Shown: positions 1 through 9,544 of the stretch, one piece after another | Layout of the letters: every line of letters begins with the position of its first letter | How positions within the stretch are numbered: position 1 is the first letter of the stretch | NCBI RefSeq assembly: GCF_003362725.1 | Contig: NZ_QKTV01000001.1 | Coordinates: 124,001 to 188,000 of the forward strand | DNA from: Winogradskyella aurantiaca | GTDB lineage: Bacteria > Bacteroidota > Bacteroidia > Flavobacteriales > Flavobacteriaceae | DNA length: 64,000 bases | Direction: 5' to 3' | Notes under the pieces: model-generated | What the model was told of the DNA's origin: nothing | Databases searched by the model: none | The model's input: the letters and a program-made list of their open reading frames with translations, nothing else | Made by a program: the position numbers and the translations under genes

Positions 1-2
1 TT

Positions 3-1613
3 ATGAATGCCGAAACCAAAGAAATTATTGAAGACACCTTAGTAGACATTAAATTCTCTGGAATGTCATGGTACAAAAACGAGGGCTTCTACTATTCCAG
101 CTACGATAAACCAGAAGGGTCCGAATTATCAGCCAAGACTGATCAGCACAAATTATACTATCACAAAATTGGAACCTCACAGAAAGATGATGCTTTAATC
201 TACGGTGGGACTGAAGCTGAAAAACACCGCTACATTAGTGGGGGCGTAAGTGAAGATGACAACTATCTGTTCATCTATCCACGAATTTCAACTTCTGGAA
301 CTAAGATGTTGATGAAAGATTTGTCTAAGCCCAACAGTCCAATAATAACAGTGCTTGGGAATACCGATACGGATTCCTACGTTATGGAAAATGTAGGGAG
401 TAAATTATTTATCATGACCAACATGGATGCCCCCAATCAAAAAATTGTGACTGTGGATGCTTCAAATCCAACTCCCGAAAATTGGGTGGATTTTATTCCT
501 GAAACAGAGCACGTTTTAAGCCCTTCAACTGGTGGAGGTTATTTCTTTGCTGAATACATGGTTGATGCCGTTTCTAAGGTATTGCAATACGATTATGATG
601 GTAACTTAGTTCGTGAAGTAGAACTTCCTGGTGTTGGAAGTGCGGGTGGCTTTGGTGCTAAAAAGGAAGATACAGAACTCTACTACTCTTTCACTAACTA
701 TGTGACTCCTGGAAGCATTTATAAGTTTGACATAAAAAATGGTACATCAGAATTGTTCCGTAAACCAAATATTGATTTTAATCCTGATGACTATGTGAGC
801 ACACAGGTATTTTATACCTCTAAAGATGGTACCAAAGTGCCCATGATTATCACTCATAAAAAAGGATTAGAAATGAATGGAAAGAATCCAACCATCCTAT
901 ATGGCTACGGCGGGTTTAACATTAGTTTGACTCCTTCATTTAGCATTACAAATGCAGTTTGGATGGAGCAGGGTGGAATTTATGCAGTACCTAACCTAAG
1001 AGGTGGTGGAGAATACGGGAAAGAGTGGCATGACGCCGGAACTCAAATGAAAAAGCAAAACGTCTTCGACGATTTTATTGCTGCGGGAGAATACCTGATT
1101 GCTAACAATTATACCTCATCGGAATATCTGGCTATTAGAGGTGGATCTAATGGGGGGCTACTGGTTGGTGCTACCATGACACAACGTCCAGACTTAATGA
1201 AGGTGGCTCTACCTGCAGTTGGAGTATTGGATATGCTGCGCTACCACACCTTCACTGCTGGAGCCGGTTGGGCATACGATTATGGAACCTCTGAACAAAG
1301 CAAAGAGATGTTTGAATACTTAAAAGGGTATTCACCAGTACATAATGTAAAAGCCGGAGTAGAATACCCTGCCACTATGGTCACAACCGGAGATCATGAT
1401 GATCGCGTGGTACCAGCGCACAGCTTTAAATTTGCAGCTGAGCTACAGGAAAAACAATCGGGTAACAACCCAGTCTTGATTCGTATTGAAACAGATGCTG
1501 GACATGGTGCAGGGACTCCTGTTAGTAAGACGATAGAACAATACGCAGATATTTACGGATTTACCCTATATAATATGGGCTTTGAAGTATTACCTAGTAA
1601 GTTAAAAGGATAA
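3..1613 (+). CDS. Prolyl oligopeptidase (S9A), 5'-truncated by window edge
   Basis: Serine peptidase of family S9A, which cleaves short peptides after proline. The 5' end lies outside the window: the first visible Met is already inside the beta-propeller part, and by comparison with the usual ~700 residues about 160-170 are missing. The remaining propeller runs to about residue 270, followed by a complete alpha/beta-hydrolase domain. The nucleophile is Ser382 in GGSNGG; the segment DHDDRVVP carries the catalytic Asp and substrate-binding Arg; AGHGAG near the C-terminus carries the catalytic His. All three catalytic segments are intact, so the enzyme is probably active. Whether it is secreted cannot be judged because the N-terminus is missing. 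It is separated from the ilv genes by a strong terminator, so it is an independent unit. Confidence 0.93.
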   Translation: MNAETKEIIEDTLVDIKFSGMSWYKNEGFYYSSYDKPEGSELSAKTDQHKLYYHKIGTSQKDDALIYGGTEAEKHRYISGGVSEDDNYLFIYPRISTSGTKMLMKDLSKPNSPIITVLGNTDTDSYVMENVGSKLFIMTNMDAPNQKIVTVDASNPTPENWVDFIPETEHVLSPSTGGGYFFAEYMVDAVSKVLQYDYDGNLVREVELPGVGSAGGFGAKKEDTELYYSFTNYVTPGSIYKFDIKNGTSELFRKPNIDFNPDDYVSTQVFYTSKDGTKVPMIITHKKGLEMNGKNPTILYGYGGFNISLTPSFSITNAVWMEQGGIYAVPNLRGGGEYGKEWHDAGTQMKKQNVFDDFIAAGEYLIANNYTSSEYLAIRGGSNGGLLVGATMTQRPDLMKVALPAVGVLDMLRYHTFTAGAGWAYDYGTSEQSKEMFEYLKGYSPVHNVKAGVEYPATMVTTGDHDDRVVPAHSFKFAAELQEKQSGNNPVLIRIETDAGHGAGTPVSKTIEQYADIYGFTLYNMGFEVLPSKLKG

Positions 1614-1638
1614 ACAATACATCACTTATATTAAAAAA

Positions 1639-1665
1639 CCGCTTGACAAATCAAGCGGTTTTTTT
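1639..1665 (+). terminator. Rho-independent terminator after prolyl oligopeptidase
   Basis: A perfect 8-bp stem CCGCTTGA / TCAAGCGG (1639-1646 with 1651-1658), a CAAA loop and a run of seven T, preceded by six A that extend the stem. It lies 25 bp after the peptidase stop codon. Confidence 0.92.
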
Positions 1666-1668
1666 AAT

Positions 1669-1822
1669 GTCTTATTAGTTGAATATCATATTAAATTATT
1701 CCTATTTGTTTGATTTTCAATTTGTTAGTTAAATAATAAGATCGCTGGCTTTAAGTCAACTTAAGTAATTGGACTTCTGCGAGTTACTTGAACTCCTAAT
1801 TTTAATCTAGATAAGTATTGAA
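1669..1822 (+). other. Upstream region of the ilv-thr gene run
   Basis: AT-rich stretch of about 150 bp that must hold the promoter of ilvE and the genes behind it. I see no convincing TTTG / TAnnTTTG pair. An 8-bp inverted repeat (TTAAGTAA 1761-1768 with TTACTTGA 1784-1791, one G-T pair) has no T-run behind it, and no short reading frame rich in Ile, Val, Leu or Thr codons is evident, so classical attenuation is not supported here. Confidence 0.4.
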
Positions 1823-2722
1823 ATGAGTCCATATTACAACGATAAAACACTAATATTCGCAGATGGTAATTACTTGTCACCTACAGAATTAAAGGGTGAC
1901 AGTTACAGTCAAACACTGCATTACGGCAATGGAGTATTTGAAGGTATACGATCCTACAAAACAGCCACAGGAGCACGAATATTCAGAGCCAAAGAACATT
2001 ATGAGCGTCTGATTTACGGCACAGAAGTAATGAATATTCCGTTTCATTACTCAATAAACGAACTTATTGACATCACTTATAAATTATTAGATCTCAATGG
2101 GTTTCAAGATGCCTATATCAGGCCAATTGTAGTTGCGGGCGCCAATATGGGCCTCGGATCGGCTGGAGAATCATCATTCATCATACAGTGCTGGGAATGG
2201 GGTAAGTTAATGGGAGATAAGCTCTTGAAGGTGAGAACCTCATCCTTCCAAAGACCAAATCCAAAATCTTGCTTCGTAGATGCCAAAGTAACGGGGCATT
2301 ATATCAATTCCATACTCGCCAGAAATGAATCAAGCGTCTCTGGACATGACGAAGCCATACTCCTTGACATCAATAATAATGTTGCAGAATGCTCTGGCGC
2401 TAATGTTTTTATTGAAAAAGATGGTCAATTGTTTACCCCTCCTAAAGGGCATATTATGCCTGGTATTACCAGAACCACCATCATTGAGATTTGCCAAGAA
2501 TTTGGCATACCTGTTGAAGAAAGACATTTTACAATCGATGAGATGAAATCAGCTGATAGCGCCTTTTTTACAGGAACTGCGGCTGAAGTGGTTGGCTTAA
2601 AATCTATTGATGATTATGTATTTCCAAAGTCGTGGGAAGAAACTCACGGCTATCGCTTAATGCATCTCTATAAACAAGAGGTACTAGGAGAACGTTCTAA
2701 CAACTATTCCAAGGCTATATGA
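1823..2722 (+). CDS. ilvE: Branched-chain amino acid aminotransferase
   Basis: PLP enzyme of fold-type IV that performs the last step of valine, leucine and isoleucine synthesis, transferring the amino group of glutamate to the 2-oxo acids. At 299 residues it has normal length. Lys155 (in [11 protein letters not shown]) is the expected Schiff-base lysine; EGIRSYK near residue 40, the [14 protein letters not shown] segment (204-217) and FTGTAAEV (249-256) are family signatures. It is the first gene of the co-directional run ilvE-ilvD-ilvB-ilvN-ilvC-ilvA-thrABC. Its TGA overlaps the ilvD ATG (ATGA), indicating translational coupling. D-amino-acid aminotransferase and aminodeoxychorismate lyase share the fold, but the context settles the assignment. 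Confidence 0.96.
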   Translation: MSPYYNDKTLIFADGNYLSPTELKGDSYSQTLHYGNGVFEGIRSYKTATGARIFRAKEHYERLIYGTEVMNIPFHYSINELIDITYKLLDLNGFQDAYIRPIVVAGANMGLGSAGESSFIIQCWEWGKLMGDKLLKVRTSSFQRPNPKSCFVDAKVTGHYINSILARNESSVSGHDEAILLDINNNVAECSGANVFIEKDGQLFTPPKGHIMPGITRTTIIEICQEFGIPVEERHFTIDEMKSADSAFFTGTAAEVVGLKSIDDYVFPKSWEETHGYRLMHLYKQEVLGERSNNYSKAI

Positions 2723-4398
2723 GTGCATTAAATAAATACAGCAAAACCGTCACCCAAGATCCAACTCAGCCAGCCGCACAAGCGATGCTTCATGCTATTG
2801 GTTTAACCAAAGAGGATTTCAATAAGCCCCTAATAGGAATAGCAAGTACGGGATACGAAGGAAACCCATGCAATATGCATCTCAACGATTTGGCTAAGCT
2901 TGTAAAAAAAGGCACCTTAAATGAAGATGTTATTGGGTTAATCTTTAATACCATTGGTGTGAGTGATGGTATCTCAATGGGTACACCTGGTATGCGCTAT
3001 TCACTACCTTCAAGAGATATCATTGCAGACTCCATGGAGACCGTGGTACAGGCTATGAGTTATGATGGTTTGGTAACTGTTGTTGGCTGTGATAAAAACA
3101 TGCCTGGCGCCTTACTTGCGATGATTCGTTTAAACAGACCCAGTATTCTGGTATATGGAGGCACTATAGATTCAGGATGTCATGAAGGAAAGAAATTAGA
3201 TGTTGTTTCAGCTTTTGAAGCATGGGGTAGCAAGGTGGCCGGAACCATTACTGAAAACGAATTTGAGACCATAGTTGAAAAGGCCTGTCCCGGTGCAGGT
3301 GCCTGCGGTGGCATGTATACCGCCAATACCATGGCATCTTCTATCGAAGCCTTGGGTATGGCTTTGCCATTTAACTCTTCTAATCCCGCGCTTAGCGAGG
3401 ATAAAAAGCAAGAAGCAATTAGGGCTGGAGAAGCTATGCGTATATTATTGGAAAAAGACATTAAACCAAGTGATATCATTACCCGAAAATCACTTGAAAA
3501 TGCTATAAGACTTATTACCATCCTAGGAGGGTCTACAAATGCAGTACTTCATTTCCTCGCCATTGCTAGAGCCGCCAATATTGATTTTACCTTAAAGGAT
3601 TTTCAAAATATTAGTGATTCCACACCTTTCCTTGCCGATTTAAAACCAAGCGGTAAGTATTTGATGGAAGATGTTCATGAGATTGGAGGCATTCCTGGAG
3701 TTCTTAAATACCTTTTAAAGAAGGGCCTAATCCACGGTGACTGCTTAACGGTAACAGGGAAAACTTTAGCTGAGAATTTATTGGATGTTAAAGACTTAAC
3801 AGAGGGACAAGATGTTATAAAACCAATAGAGAACCCTATAAAAATTACAGGTCACTTACGCATGCTATATGGTAATCTGGCTGAAGATGGAAGTGTAGCG
3901 AAAATAACTGGAAAAGAAGGCCTCCTATTCCGCGGTAAGGCGCGCGTATTTGAAGGGGAGTATGCCGCTAATGATGGCATTAGAAATGGTGAAGTACAAA
4001 AAGGAGATGTCGTTGTTATTCGTTATGAAGGCCCAAAGGGAGGACCAGGTATGCCCGAAATGTTGAAACCTACAGCTGCTATAATGGGAGCCGGACTAGG
4101 GAAAGATGTAGCCCTAATTACTGATGGACGATTCTCTGGTGGTACCCATGGTTTTGTTGTTGGTCATATTACTCCAGAGGCTCAGGAAGGTGGCACTATT
4201 GCACTTGTTGAAAATGGAGATATCATCACCATAGATGCCGAGACCAATACCATTGAATTGGAAGTATCCTCAGAAGTATTACGAGAACGTAAAAACAAAT
4301 GGAAGGCACCTGAACTGAAGTTTAGACGCGGTGTCCTTTATAAATATGCTAGGTCAGTAGCATCAGCCTCAAAAGGCTGTGTAACAGATGAATTCTAA
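2719..4398 (+). CDS. ilvD: Dihydroxy-acid dehydratase
   Basis: Fe-S dehydratase of the IlvD/Edd family, 559 residues, which converts 2,3-dihydroxy-isovalerate and 2,3-dihydroxy-3-methylvalerate to the 2-oxo acids. Three cysteines that bind the cluster in this family are present: Cys51 (GNPCNMH), Cys124 (GCDKNMPG) and Cys196 ([15 protein letters not shown]); Lys126 in the DKNMPG motif corresponds to the carbamylated Mg ligand. The spacing matches the short form carrying a [2Fe-2S] cluster rather than the longer E. coli type (inference from spacing). It overlaps ilvE by 4 bp and lies 35 bp ahead of ilvB. Phosphogluconate dehydratase and sugar-acid dehydratases are related, but the operon makes IlvD the clear call. 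Confidence 0.96.
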   Translation: MSALNKYSKTVTQDPTQPAAQAMLHAIGLTKEDFNKPLIGIASTGYEGNPCNMHLNDLAKLVKKGTLNEDVIGLIFNTIGVSDGISMGTPGMRYSLPSRDIIADSMETVVQAMSYDGLVTVVGCDKNMPGALLAMIRLNRPSILVYGGTIDSGCHEGKKLDVVSAFEAWGSKVAGTITENEFETIVEKACPGAGACGGMYTANTMASSIEALGMALPFNSSNPALSEDKKQEAIRAGEAMRILLEKDIKPSDIITRKSLENAIRLITILGGSTNAVLHFLAIARAANIDFTLKDFQNISDSTPFLADLKPSGKYLMEDVHEIGGIPGVLKYLLKKGLIHGDCLTVTGKTLAENLLDVKDLTEGQDVIKPIENPIKITGHLRMLYGNLAEDGSVAKITGKEGLLFRGKARVFEGEYAANDGIRNGEVQKGDVVVIRYEGPKGGPGMPEMLKPTAAIMGAGLGKDVALITDGRFSGGTHGFVVGHITPEAQEGGTIALVENGDIITIDAETNTIELEVSSEVLRERKNKWKAPELKFRRGVLYKYARSVASASKGCVTDEF

Positions 4399-4433
4399 TT
4401 CTTAAACTCTGGGAGCCACATCATGATAAGATT

Positions 4434-6170
4434 ATGAAAGAAACACAAACCATTGAAAACATAACAAAAAGCACAGCTGTCACTGAACGAATAACAGGTA
4501 GCGAAGCTATTGTTCGATGTCTACTTGAAGAAGGGGTGAAAGTGCTATATGGTTATCCAGGAGGAGCCATTATGCCTGTCTATGATGAACTATTTAAGTA
4601 CCAGGATAAAATTCATCATGTGCTCACAAGGCATGAGCAAGGTGCTACCCATGCCGCCCAAGGCTATGCAAGAATTTCGGGAGAGGTAGGAGTGGCCATT
4701 GCTACATCCGGACCAGGTGCCACCAATTTAATAACTGGTATTGCAGATGCACAGATAGACTCGACGCCTATGGTTTGTATCACTGGTCAAGTGCCTTCAC
4801 ATTTATTAGGAAGTGATGCTTTTCAAGAAACTGATATTGTAGGTATTTCAACCCCCATCACTAAATGGAATCATCAAATTACAGAGGCGGCGGAAATTCC
4901 TGAAGTCATTGCCAAGGCATTTTACATTGCTAAAAGTGGGCGACCAGGACCTGTTTTAATTGACATTACAAAAGACGCCCAGTTTGAAGAGTTTGACTTT
5001 AAATATAAAAGATGTAAAGGTATAAGAAGTTATAAGCCTGTTCCAGAAACGGACATATCGTCTTTGGAGAAAGCAGCTGAACTTATTAATACCGCAAAAA
5101 AACCTTTAGTGGTATGGGGTCAAGGTGTTATACTTGGTAAGGCTGAAGAAGAATTTAAGGCAGTAATTGAAAAAGCAGGCCTGCCTGCGGCTTGGACTAT
5201 TTTAGGAGCCTCAGCAATACCCACATCTCATCCTTTAAATGTGGGTATGGTTGGCATGCATGGTAACTATGCGCCAAATATACTAACCAACGAATGTGAT
5301 GTGTTGATTGCTATTGGAATGCGATTTGACGACCGTGTGACGGGCAACCTGGCCAGCTATGCCAAGCAAGCTAAGATTATTCATTTTGAAATCGACCCAG
5401 CAGAAGTGGATAAAAATGTTAAAACAGACATTGCGGTTTTAGGGGATGCAAAGCAAAGTTTAAAAGACCTTTTGCCGTTACTTAACGCCAACTCCCATCA
5501 TGACTGGCATCAAAAGTTTAAAGATCTCTATAAAATAGAGTTTGAAAAAGTAATCAAATACGATCTGCACCCAACTAAAGAGGGACTCACAATGGGTGAG
5601 GTTCTCAAAGAGATCAATAAACAAACAAAGGGAGAAGCGGCTATTGTAAGCGATGTTGGCCAGCATCAAATGGTGGCCTGCCGGTATGCTGAATTTAATA
5701 CTTCTAAAAGTAATATTACATCAGGTGGCCTGGGGACAATGGGCTTTGGCCTGCCAGCTGCAATTGGTGCTAAAATGGCTGCCCCAGAGCGTGAAGTGGT
5801 TTCTATCTGTGGTGATGGTGGCTATCAAATGACCATTCAGGAATTGGGAACCATCTTTCAACAGAGAACTGCGGTTAAAGTGGTTGTATTAAACAACGAT
5901 TTTCTTGGTATGGTACGGCAATGGCAGCAATTGTTTTTTGACAAGCGCTATGCCTCAACAAAAATGACTAATCCCGACTTTGTAACCATTGCCAAAGGGT
6001 ATCATTTAAATGCCAGACGGGTAACTAAACGAGAGGAACTGGCAAGTGCCGTTGAGGAGATGATTGCCAGTAAAGAGCCTTACTTTCTGGAAGTTTGTGT
6101 GGAGAAAGAAGACAATGTTTTTCCAATGATCCCTTCAGGAGCTTCCGTATCAGATATAAGATTAGAATAA
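4434..6170 (+). CDS. ilvB: Acetolactate synthase, large catalytic subunit
   Basis: Thiamine-diphosphate enzyme that joins pyruvate to pyruvate or to 2-oxobutyrate, the committed step of valine/leucine and isoleucine synthesis. The 578-residue chain has the usual three domains: N-terminal Pyr domain with the proton-relay Glu68 (RHEQGATHAAQGYAR), a central domain, and a PP domain with the GDGG...NN ThDP/Mg motif (from about residue 460, ending VLNNDFLGMVRQWQQ). The N-terminal ~20 residues before TGSEAIVRCL are a variable extension. Its small subunit follows 2 bp downstream, so the two are expected to be co-translated and form a complex whose feedback control lies in IlvN. Confidence 0.96.
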   Translation: MKETQTIENITKSTAVTERITGSEAIVRCLLEEGVKVLYGYPGGAIMPVYDELFKYQDKIHHVLTRHEQGATHAAQGYARISGEVGVAIATSGPGATNLITGIADAQIDSTPMVCITGQVPSHLLGSDAFQETDIVGISTPITKWNHQITEAAEIPEVIAKAFYIAKSGRPGPVLIDITKDAQFEEFDFKYKRCKGIRSYKPVPETDISSLEKAAELINTAKKPLVVWGQGVILGKAEEEFKAVIEKAGLPAAWTILGASAIPTSHPLNVGMVGMHGNYAPNILTNECDVLIAIGMRFDDRVTGNLASYAKQAKIIHFEIDPAEVDKNVKTDIAVLGDAKQSLKDLLPLLNANSHHDWHQKFKDLYKIEFEKVIKYDLHPTKEGLTMGEVLKEINKQTKGEAAIVSDVGQHQMVACRYAEFNTSKSNITSGGLGTMGFGLPAAIGAKMAAPEREVVSICGDGGYQMTIQELGTIFQQRTAVKVVVLNNDFLGMVRQWQQLFFDKRYASTKMTNPDFVTIAKGYHLNARRVTKREELASAVEEMIASKEPYFLEVCVEKEDNVFPMIPSGASVSDIRLE

Positions 6171-6172
6171 CT

Positions 6173-6703
6173 ATGGATAAAGAGATTAAACATTTTACAG
6201 TATCTATTTATACCGAAAATAACATCGGGTTATTGAATAGGATTTCCGCCATTTTTCAGCGCAGACACATCAATATTGAAAGTTTAAACACATCTAGATC
6301 TGAAATTGACGGCGTTTCACGGTTTACACTGGTAGTGGATATAACAGAAGAGCAGATGAAAAAAATCATCGGGCAATTGGAACGGCAAGTGGAAGTCATC
6401 AAAGCTTATTATCACACAGATGAGGAAACCATTTATCAGATATCAGCCATCTTTAAAATAAAGTCGGATCTACTGTTTGAAGAGCGACAGATCCAAAATA
6501 TTATTAAGGAGAGTCATGCACGAATTGTAACGGTCAATAAAGAGTTCTTTGTTCTTGAAAAATCAGGAAGAAAACAGGAAATCGATTTACTGCATAGAGA
6601 ATTAAGTGCCTTTGGCATTATGCAATTTGTTCGTTCTGGGCGCATAGCAGTAACTAAAAACGAAATGAAAATATCAGAAATGCTCGCTGCATTTCAACAT
6701 TAA
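6173..6703 (+). CDS. ilvN: Acetolactate synthase, small regulatory subunit
   Basis: Regulatory partner of IlvB, 176 residues, longer than the ~95-residue E. coli IlvN and of the two-domain IlvH type. The N-terminal ACT domain (HFTVSIYTENNIGLLNRI, then INIESL and SRFTLVV) is the expected valine-binding region; a C-terminal ALS_ss_C domain follows from about residue 85. The ATG at 6173, 2 bp behind the ilvB stop, is chosen; an in-frame GTG at 6095 would add 26 residues inside ilvB that do not look like this family. Valine feedback is inferred from the family, not visible in the sequence. Confidence 0.94.
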   Translation: MDKEIKHFTVSIYTENNIGLLNRISAIFQRRHINIESLNTSRSEIDGVSRFTLVVDITEEQMKKIIGQLERQVEVIKAYYHTDEETIYQISAIFKIKSDLLFEERQIQNIIKESHARIVTVNKEFFVLEKSGRKQEIDLLHRELSAFGIMQFVRSGRIAVTKNEMKISEMLAAFQH

Positions 6704-6715
6704 ATCCCATTAGAA

Positions 6716-8215
6716 ATGTCAAATTATTTTAACACTTTATCATTAAGAGAACAACTGGCTCAATTAGGAAAATGCCGCTTCATGGAAGCTTCAGAATTTG
6801 AAGACGGAGTAACGGCCTTATTAGGAAAGAAAATTGTAATTGTAGGTTGTGGGGCACAAGGCCTTAATCAGGGATTAAACATGAGAGATTCTGGACTGGA
6901 TATTTCTTATGCCTTACGCCAACAAGCCATTGATGAGCAAAGAGCATCTTACAAGAATGCCACTTCAGAAGGCTTCACCGTTGGCACTTATGATGAACTT
7001 ATTCCAGAAGCTGATTTGGTGCTCAACCTAACACCGGATAAACAGCATACCAATGTGGTCAATTCAGTGATGCCCTTAATGAAAAAAGGAGCCACCTTGA
7101 GCTACTCTCACGGTTTTAATATTGTAGAAGAGGGTATGAAAATTCGAGAGGATATTACGGTGATCATGGTAGCACCCAAATGTCCAGGGACCGAAGTACG
7201 CGAAGAATTTAAACGTGGTTTTGGTGTACCAACCTTAACGGCCGTTCACCCTGAAAATGACCCAGAAGCTAAGGGTTGGGCACAAGCTAAGGCTTATGCT
7301 GTGGCAACTGGAGGCCATAAGGCTGGCGTTTTAGAATCTTCATTTGTGGCAGAAGTCAAAAGTGATTTAATGGGCGAACAGACCATTTTATGTGGACTGT
7401 TACAAACTGGGGCGATTTTATCATTTGATAAAATGGTAGAAGAAGGTATTGAGCCCGGATATGCGGCTAAGTTAATTCAGTTTGGATGGGAAACCATTAC
7501 CGAAGCTTTAAAGCACGGAGGTATTACTAATATGATGGATCGCTTGTCGAACCCAGCGAAAATAAAAGCCTTCGAATTAGCAGAGGAGTTAAAAGACATT
7601 ATGCGCCCCCTATTTGAAAAACATATGGATGATATCATCTCTGGTCATTTTTCAAAAACCATGATGGAAGACTGGGCTAATGATGATGTTAATCTGCTCA
7701 CGTGGAGGGCTGCTACTGGTGAAACAGCATTTGAGAAAACAGCATTAACCCCTGAGCATATTACCGAACAAGAGTATTTTGATCATGGCGTTTTATTGGT
7801 GGCCTTCGTAAAGTCTGGAGTTGAATTGGCTTTTGAAACCATGGTAAGTGCAGGTATCATAGAAGATTCCGCCTACTATGAATCCTTACACGAGTTACCC
7901 TTAATAGCCAATACCATTGCCCGAAAGAAACTATTTGAGATGAATCGTGTCATTTCTGATACTGCCGAATATGGTTGCTATTTATTTGACCATGCTTGTA
8001 AGCCACTTTTAAAAAAGTTTATGGAAAAGGTGGATACATCAGTAATTGGAAGGTCATTTTCAACCTCAACAGGGGTTGATAATATTGAACTTATTGCGGT
8101 CAATGATGCTATTAGAAACCATCCTATTGAAGCTGTTGGTCAACGTTTACGTGCTGCTATGACCGCTATGAAAACGATAAAGACAACAACGATTGAAGAC
8201 TCCGTGTTAGTTTAA
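6716..8215 (+). CDS. ilvC: Ketol-acid reductoisomerase (NADP+), class II
   Basis: Isomerises and reduces acetolactate and acetohydroxybutyrate to the dihydroxy acids used by IlvD. At 499 residues it is the long class II form with two knotted C-terminal domains, like the 491-residue E. coli enzyme, which it resembles very closely by eye. GCGAQG (44-49) is the dinucleotide-binding loop, and the ISYALRQQ segment carries the positions that usually contact the NADPH phosphate. [20 protein letters not shown] holds the Mg-binding Asp/Glu residues. It starts 12 bp after ilvN. Many Bacteroidota and most Gram-positives use the short class I form; the long form is a distinguishing feature but common in Flavobacteriia. 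Confidence 0.97.
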   Translation: MSNYFNTLSLREQLAQLGKCRFMEASEFEDGVTALLGKKIVIVGCGAQGLNQGLNMRDSGLDISYALRQQAIDEQRASYKNATSEGFTVGTYDELIPEADLVLNLTPDKQHTNVVNSVMPLMKKGATLSYSHGFNIVEEGMKIREDITVIMVAPKCPGTEVREEFKRGFGVPTLTAVHPENDPEAKGWAQAKAYAVATGGHKAGVLESSFVAEVKSDLMGEQTILCGLLQTGAILSFDKMVEEGIEPGYAAKLIQFGWETITEALKHGGITNMMDRLSNPAKIKAFELAEELKDIMRPLFEKHMDDIISGHFSKTMMEDWANDDVNLLTWRAATGETAFEKTALTPEHITEQEYFDHGVLLVAFVKSGVELAFETMVSAGIIEDSAYYESLHELPLIANTIARKKLFEMNRVISDTAEYGCYLFDHACKPLLKKFMEKVDTSVIGRSFSTSTGVDNIELIAVNDAIRNHPIEAVGQRLRAAMTAMKTIKTTTIEDSVLV

Positions 8216-8256
8216 AAAAAGTAAAAATTCAAGAATTAAAAAAACACGTCCATTTA

Positions 8257-9525
8257 ATGGATAATCTAACCGCAATATACAGACCTACACTTGAAGCAGC
8301 AGAGTTAGCCGCTGAAAAATTACAGGGTATAGCCAAGGTCACACCTTTAATTAAGAATGAGCGCTATTCCAAGCATTTTAAGGCCAATATTCTGTTTAAA
8401 AGAGAGGATTTGCAGGTCGTACGCTCCTATAAAATAAGAGGGGCCTACAATAAAATCTCTTCCTTAAGTACAACTCAGATTGAAAATGGAATTGTTTGTG
8501 CAAGTGCCGGTAATCATGCACAAGGTGTTGCGCTTTCGTGTAAGCTTTTAAAAATCAACGGCACCATTTTCATGCCTTCACCAACGCCAAAACAAAAAAT
8601 TGAACAGGTTAAAATGTTTGGTGAGGACTATATAGATGTCGTATTAGTGGGTGACACCTTTGATGATGCCTATGATACGGCCATGGAACAATGTCAAAGG
8701 ATGAACAAAACCTTTATACATCCCTTTAATGATGAAAAAATTATTGAGGGACAAGCAACTGTTGGCCTAGAAATTATCGATCAAATTAAATCGCATCCTA
8801 TCGATTATGTTTTTGTCCCAATTGGCGGTGGTGGCCTCTCAGCAGGATTGTCTAGCATTTTTAAAATTCTATCTCCTCAGACCAAAATAATAGGGGTTGA
8901 ACCTAAAGGGGCGCCTTCTATGGCTACCTCCATTGAAAATAATAGAAATACCACACTAAAGTCTATCGAGAACTTTGTGGATGGTGCTGCTGTTAGGCGT
9001 GTTGGTGATCTAAACTTTAATATTTGTAAAGAGACTTTGGAAAATATTATCATCGTTGATGAAGGTAAAATCTGCCAGACAATTTTAGATCTTTACAATA
9101 AGGATGCTATAGTAGTGGAGCCGGCAGGAGCCCTCAGCTTGTCAGCATTAGCACAATACAAAGACCAAATAGCTGGAAAAAATGTTGTTTGTGTGGTTAG
9201 TGGTAGTAATAATGATATTACAAGAACGGCTGAAATTGAAGAACGAGCCCTTCTTTATGCACAGTTGAAACACTACTTTATTGTAAAATTTCCTCAACGC
9301 GCTGGAGCTTTACGAGAGTTTGTAACAACAATTTTAGGTCCAGAGGATGATATCACTCATTTTGAATACACTAAAAAGGTGAATCGTGAAAATGATGTGG
9401 CTGTGGTTGGTCTACAATTAAAATCTCCAGAAGATCTTCAACCTCTAATAACCAAAATGAAGCTTCATAATTTTTTTGGAAATTACCTCAATGATAAGCC
9501 AGAATTATTTCAATTCTTAATTTAA
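8257..9525 (+). CDS. ilvA: Threonine dehydratase (biosynthetic)
   Basis: PLP enzyme that deaminates threonine to 2-oxobutyrate, the entry step from threonine into isoleucine. The 422-residue chain has an N-terminal fold-type II catalytic domain with PLP-lysine Lys59 (RSYKIRGAYNK), an ASAGNHAQG cofactor motif and the glycine-rich phosphate loop PIGGGGLSAG, followed by one ACT-like domain from about residue 335 (FIVKFPQRAGALREFV). This is the shorter Bacillus-like form with one ACT-like module; E. coli IlvA (514 residues) has two. The regulatory domain supports a biosynthetic, isoleucine-inhibited enzyme over the catabolic TdcB type. It bridges the ilv and thr genes: 41 bp after ilvC, 19 bp before thrA. 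Confidence 0.94.
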   Translation: MDNLTAIYRPTLEAAELAAEKLQGIAKVTPLIKNERYSKHFKANILFKREDLQVVRSYKIRGAYNKISSLSTTQIENGIVCASAGNHAQGVALSCKLLKINGTIFMPSPTPKQKIEQVKMFGEDYIDVVLVGDTFDDAYDTAMEQCQRMNKTFIHPFNDEKIIEGQATVGLEIIDQIKSHPIDYVFVPIGGGGLSAGLSSIFKILSPQTKIIGVEPKGAPSMATSIENNRNTTLKSIENFVDGAAVRRVGDLNFNICKETLENIIIVDEGKICQTILDLYNKDAIVVEPAGALSLSALAQYKDQIAGKNVVCVVSGSNNDITRTAEIEERALLYAQLKHYFIVKFPQRAGALREFVTTILGPEDDITHFEYTKKVNRENDVAVVGLQLKSPEDLQPLITKMKLHNFFGNYLNDKPELFQFLI

Positions 9526-9544
9526 CCCTTAAAAACATTTCGAT

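Noticed and set aside
1761-1791. Inverted repeat upstream of ilvE as attenuator
   Set aside because: The stem has no T-run after it and there is no leader peptide rich in branched-chain codons nearby.
3180-3521. Minus-strand frame of 113 codons inside ilvD
   Set aside because: Overlaps the Fe-S region of IlvD in antisense; no initiation context and no family resemblance.
6095-6172. N-terminal extension of ilvN from an upstream GTG
   Set aside because: It would lie entirely inside the end of ilvB and precede the conserved ACT start; the ATG at 6173 fits the family.
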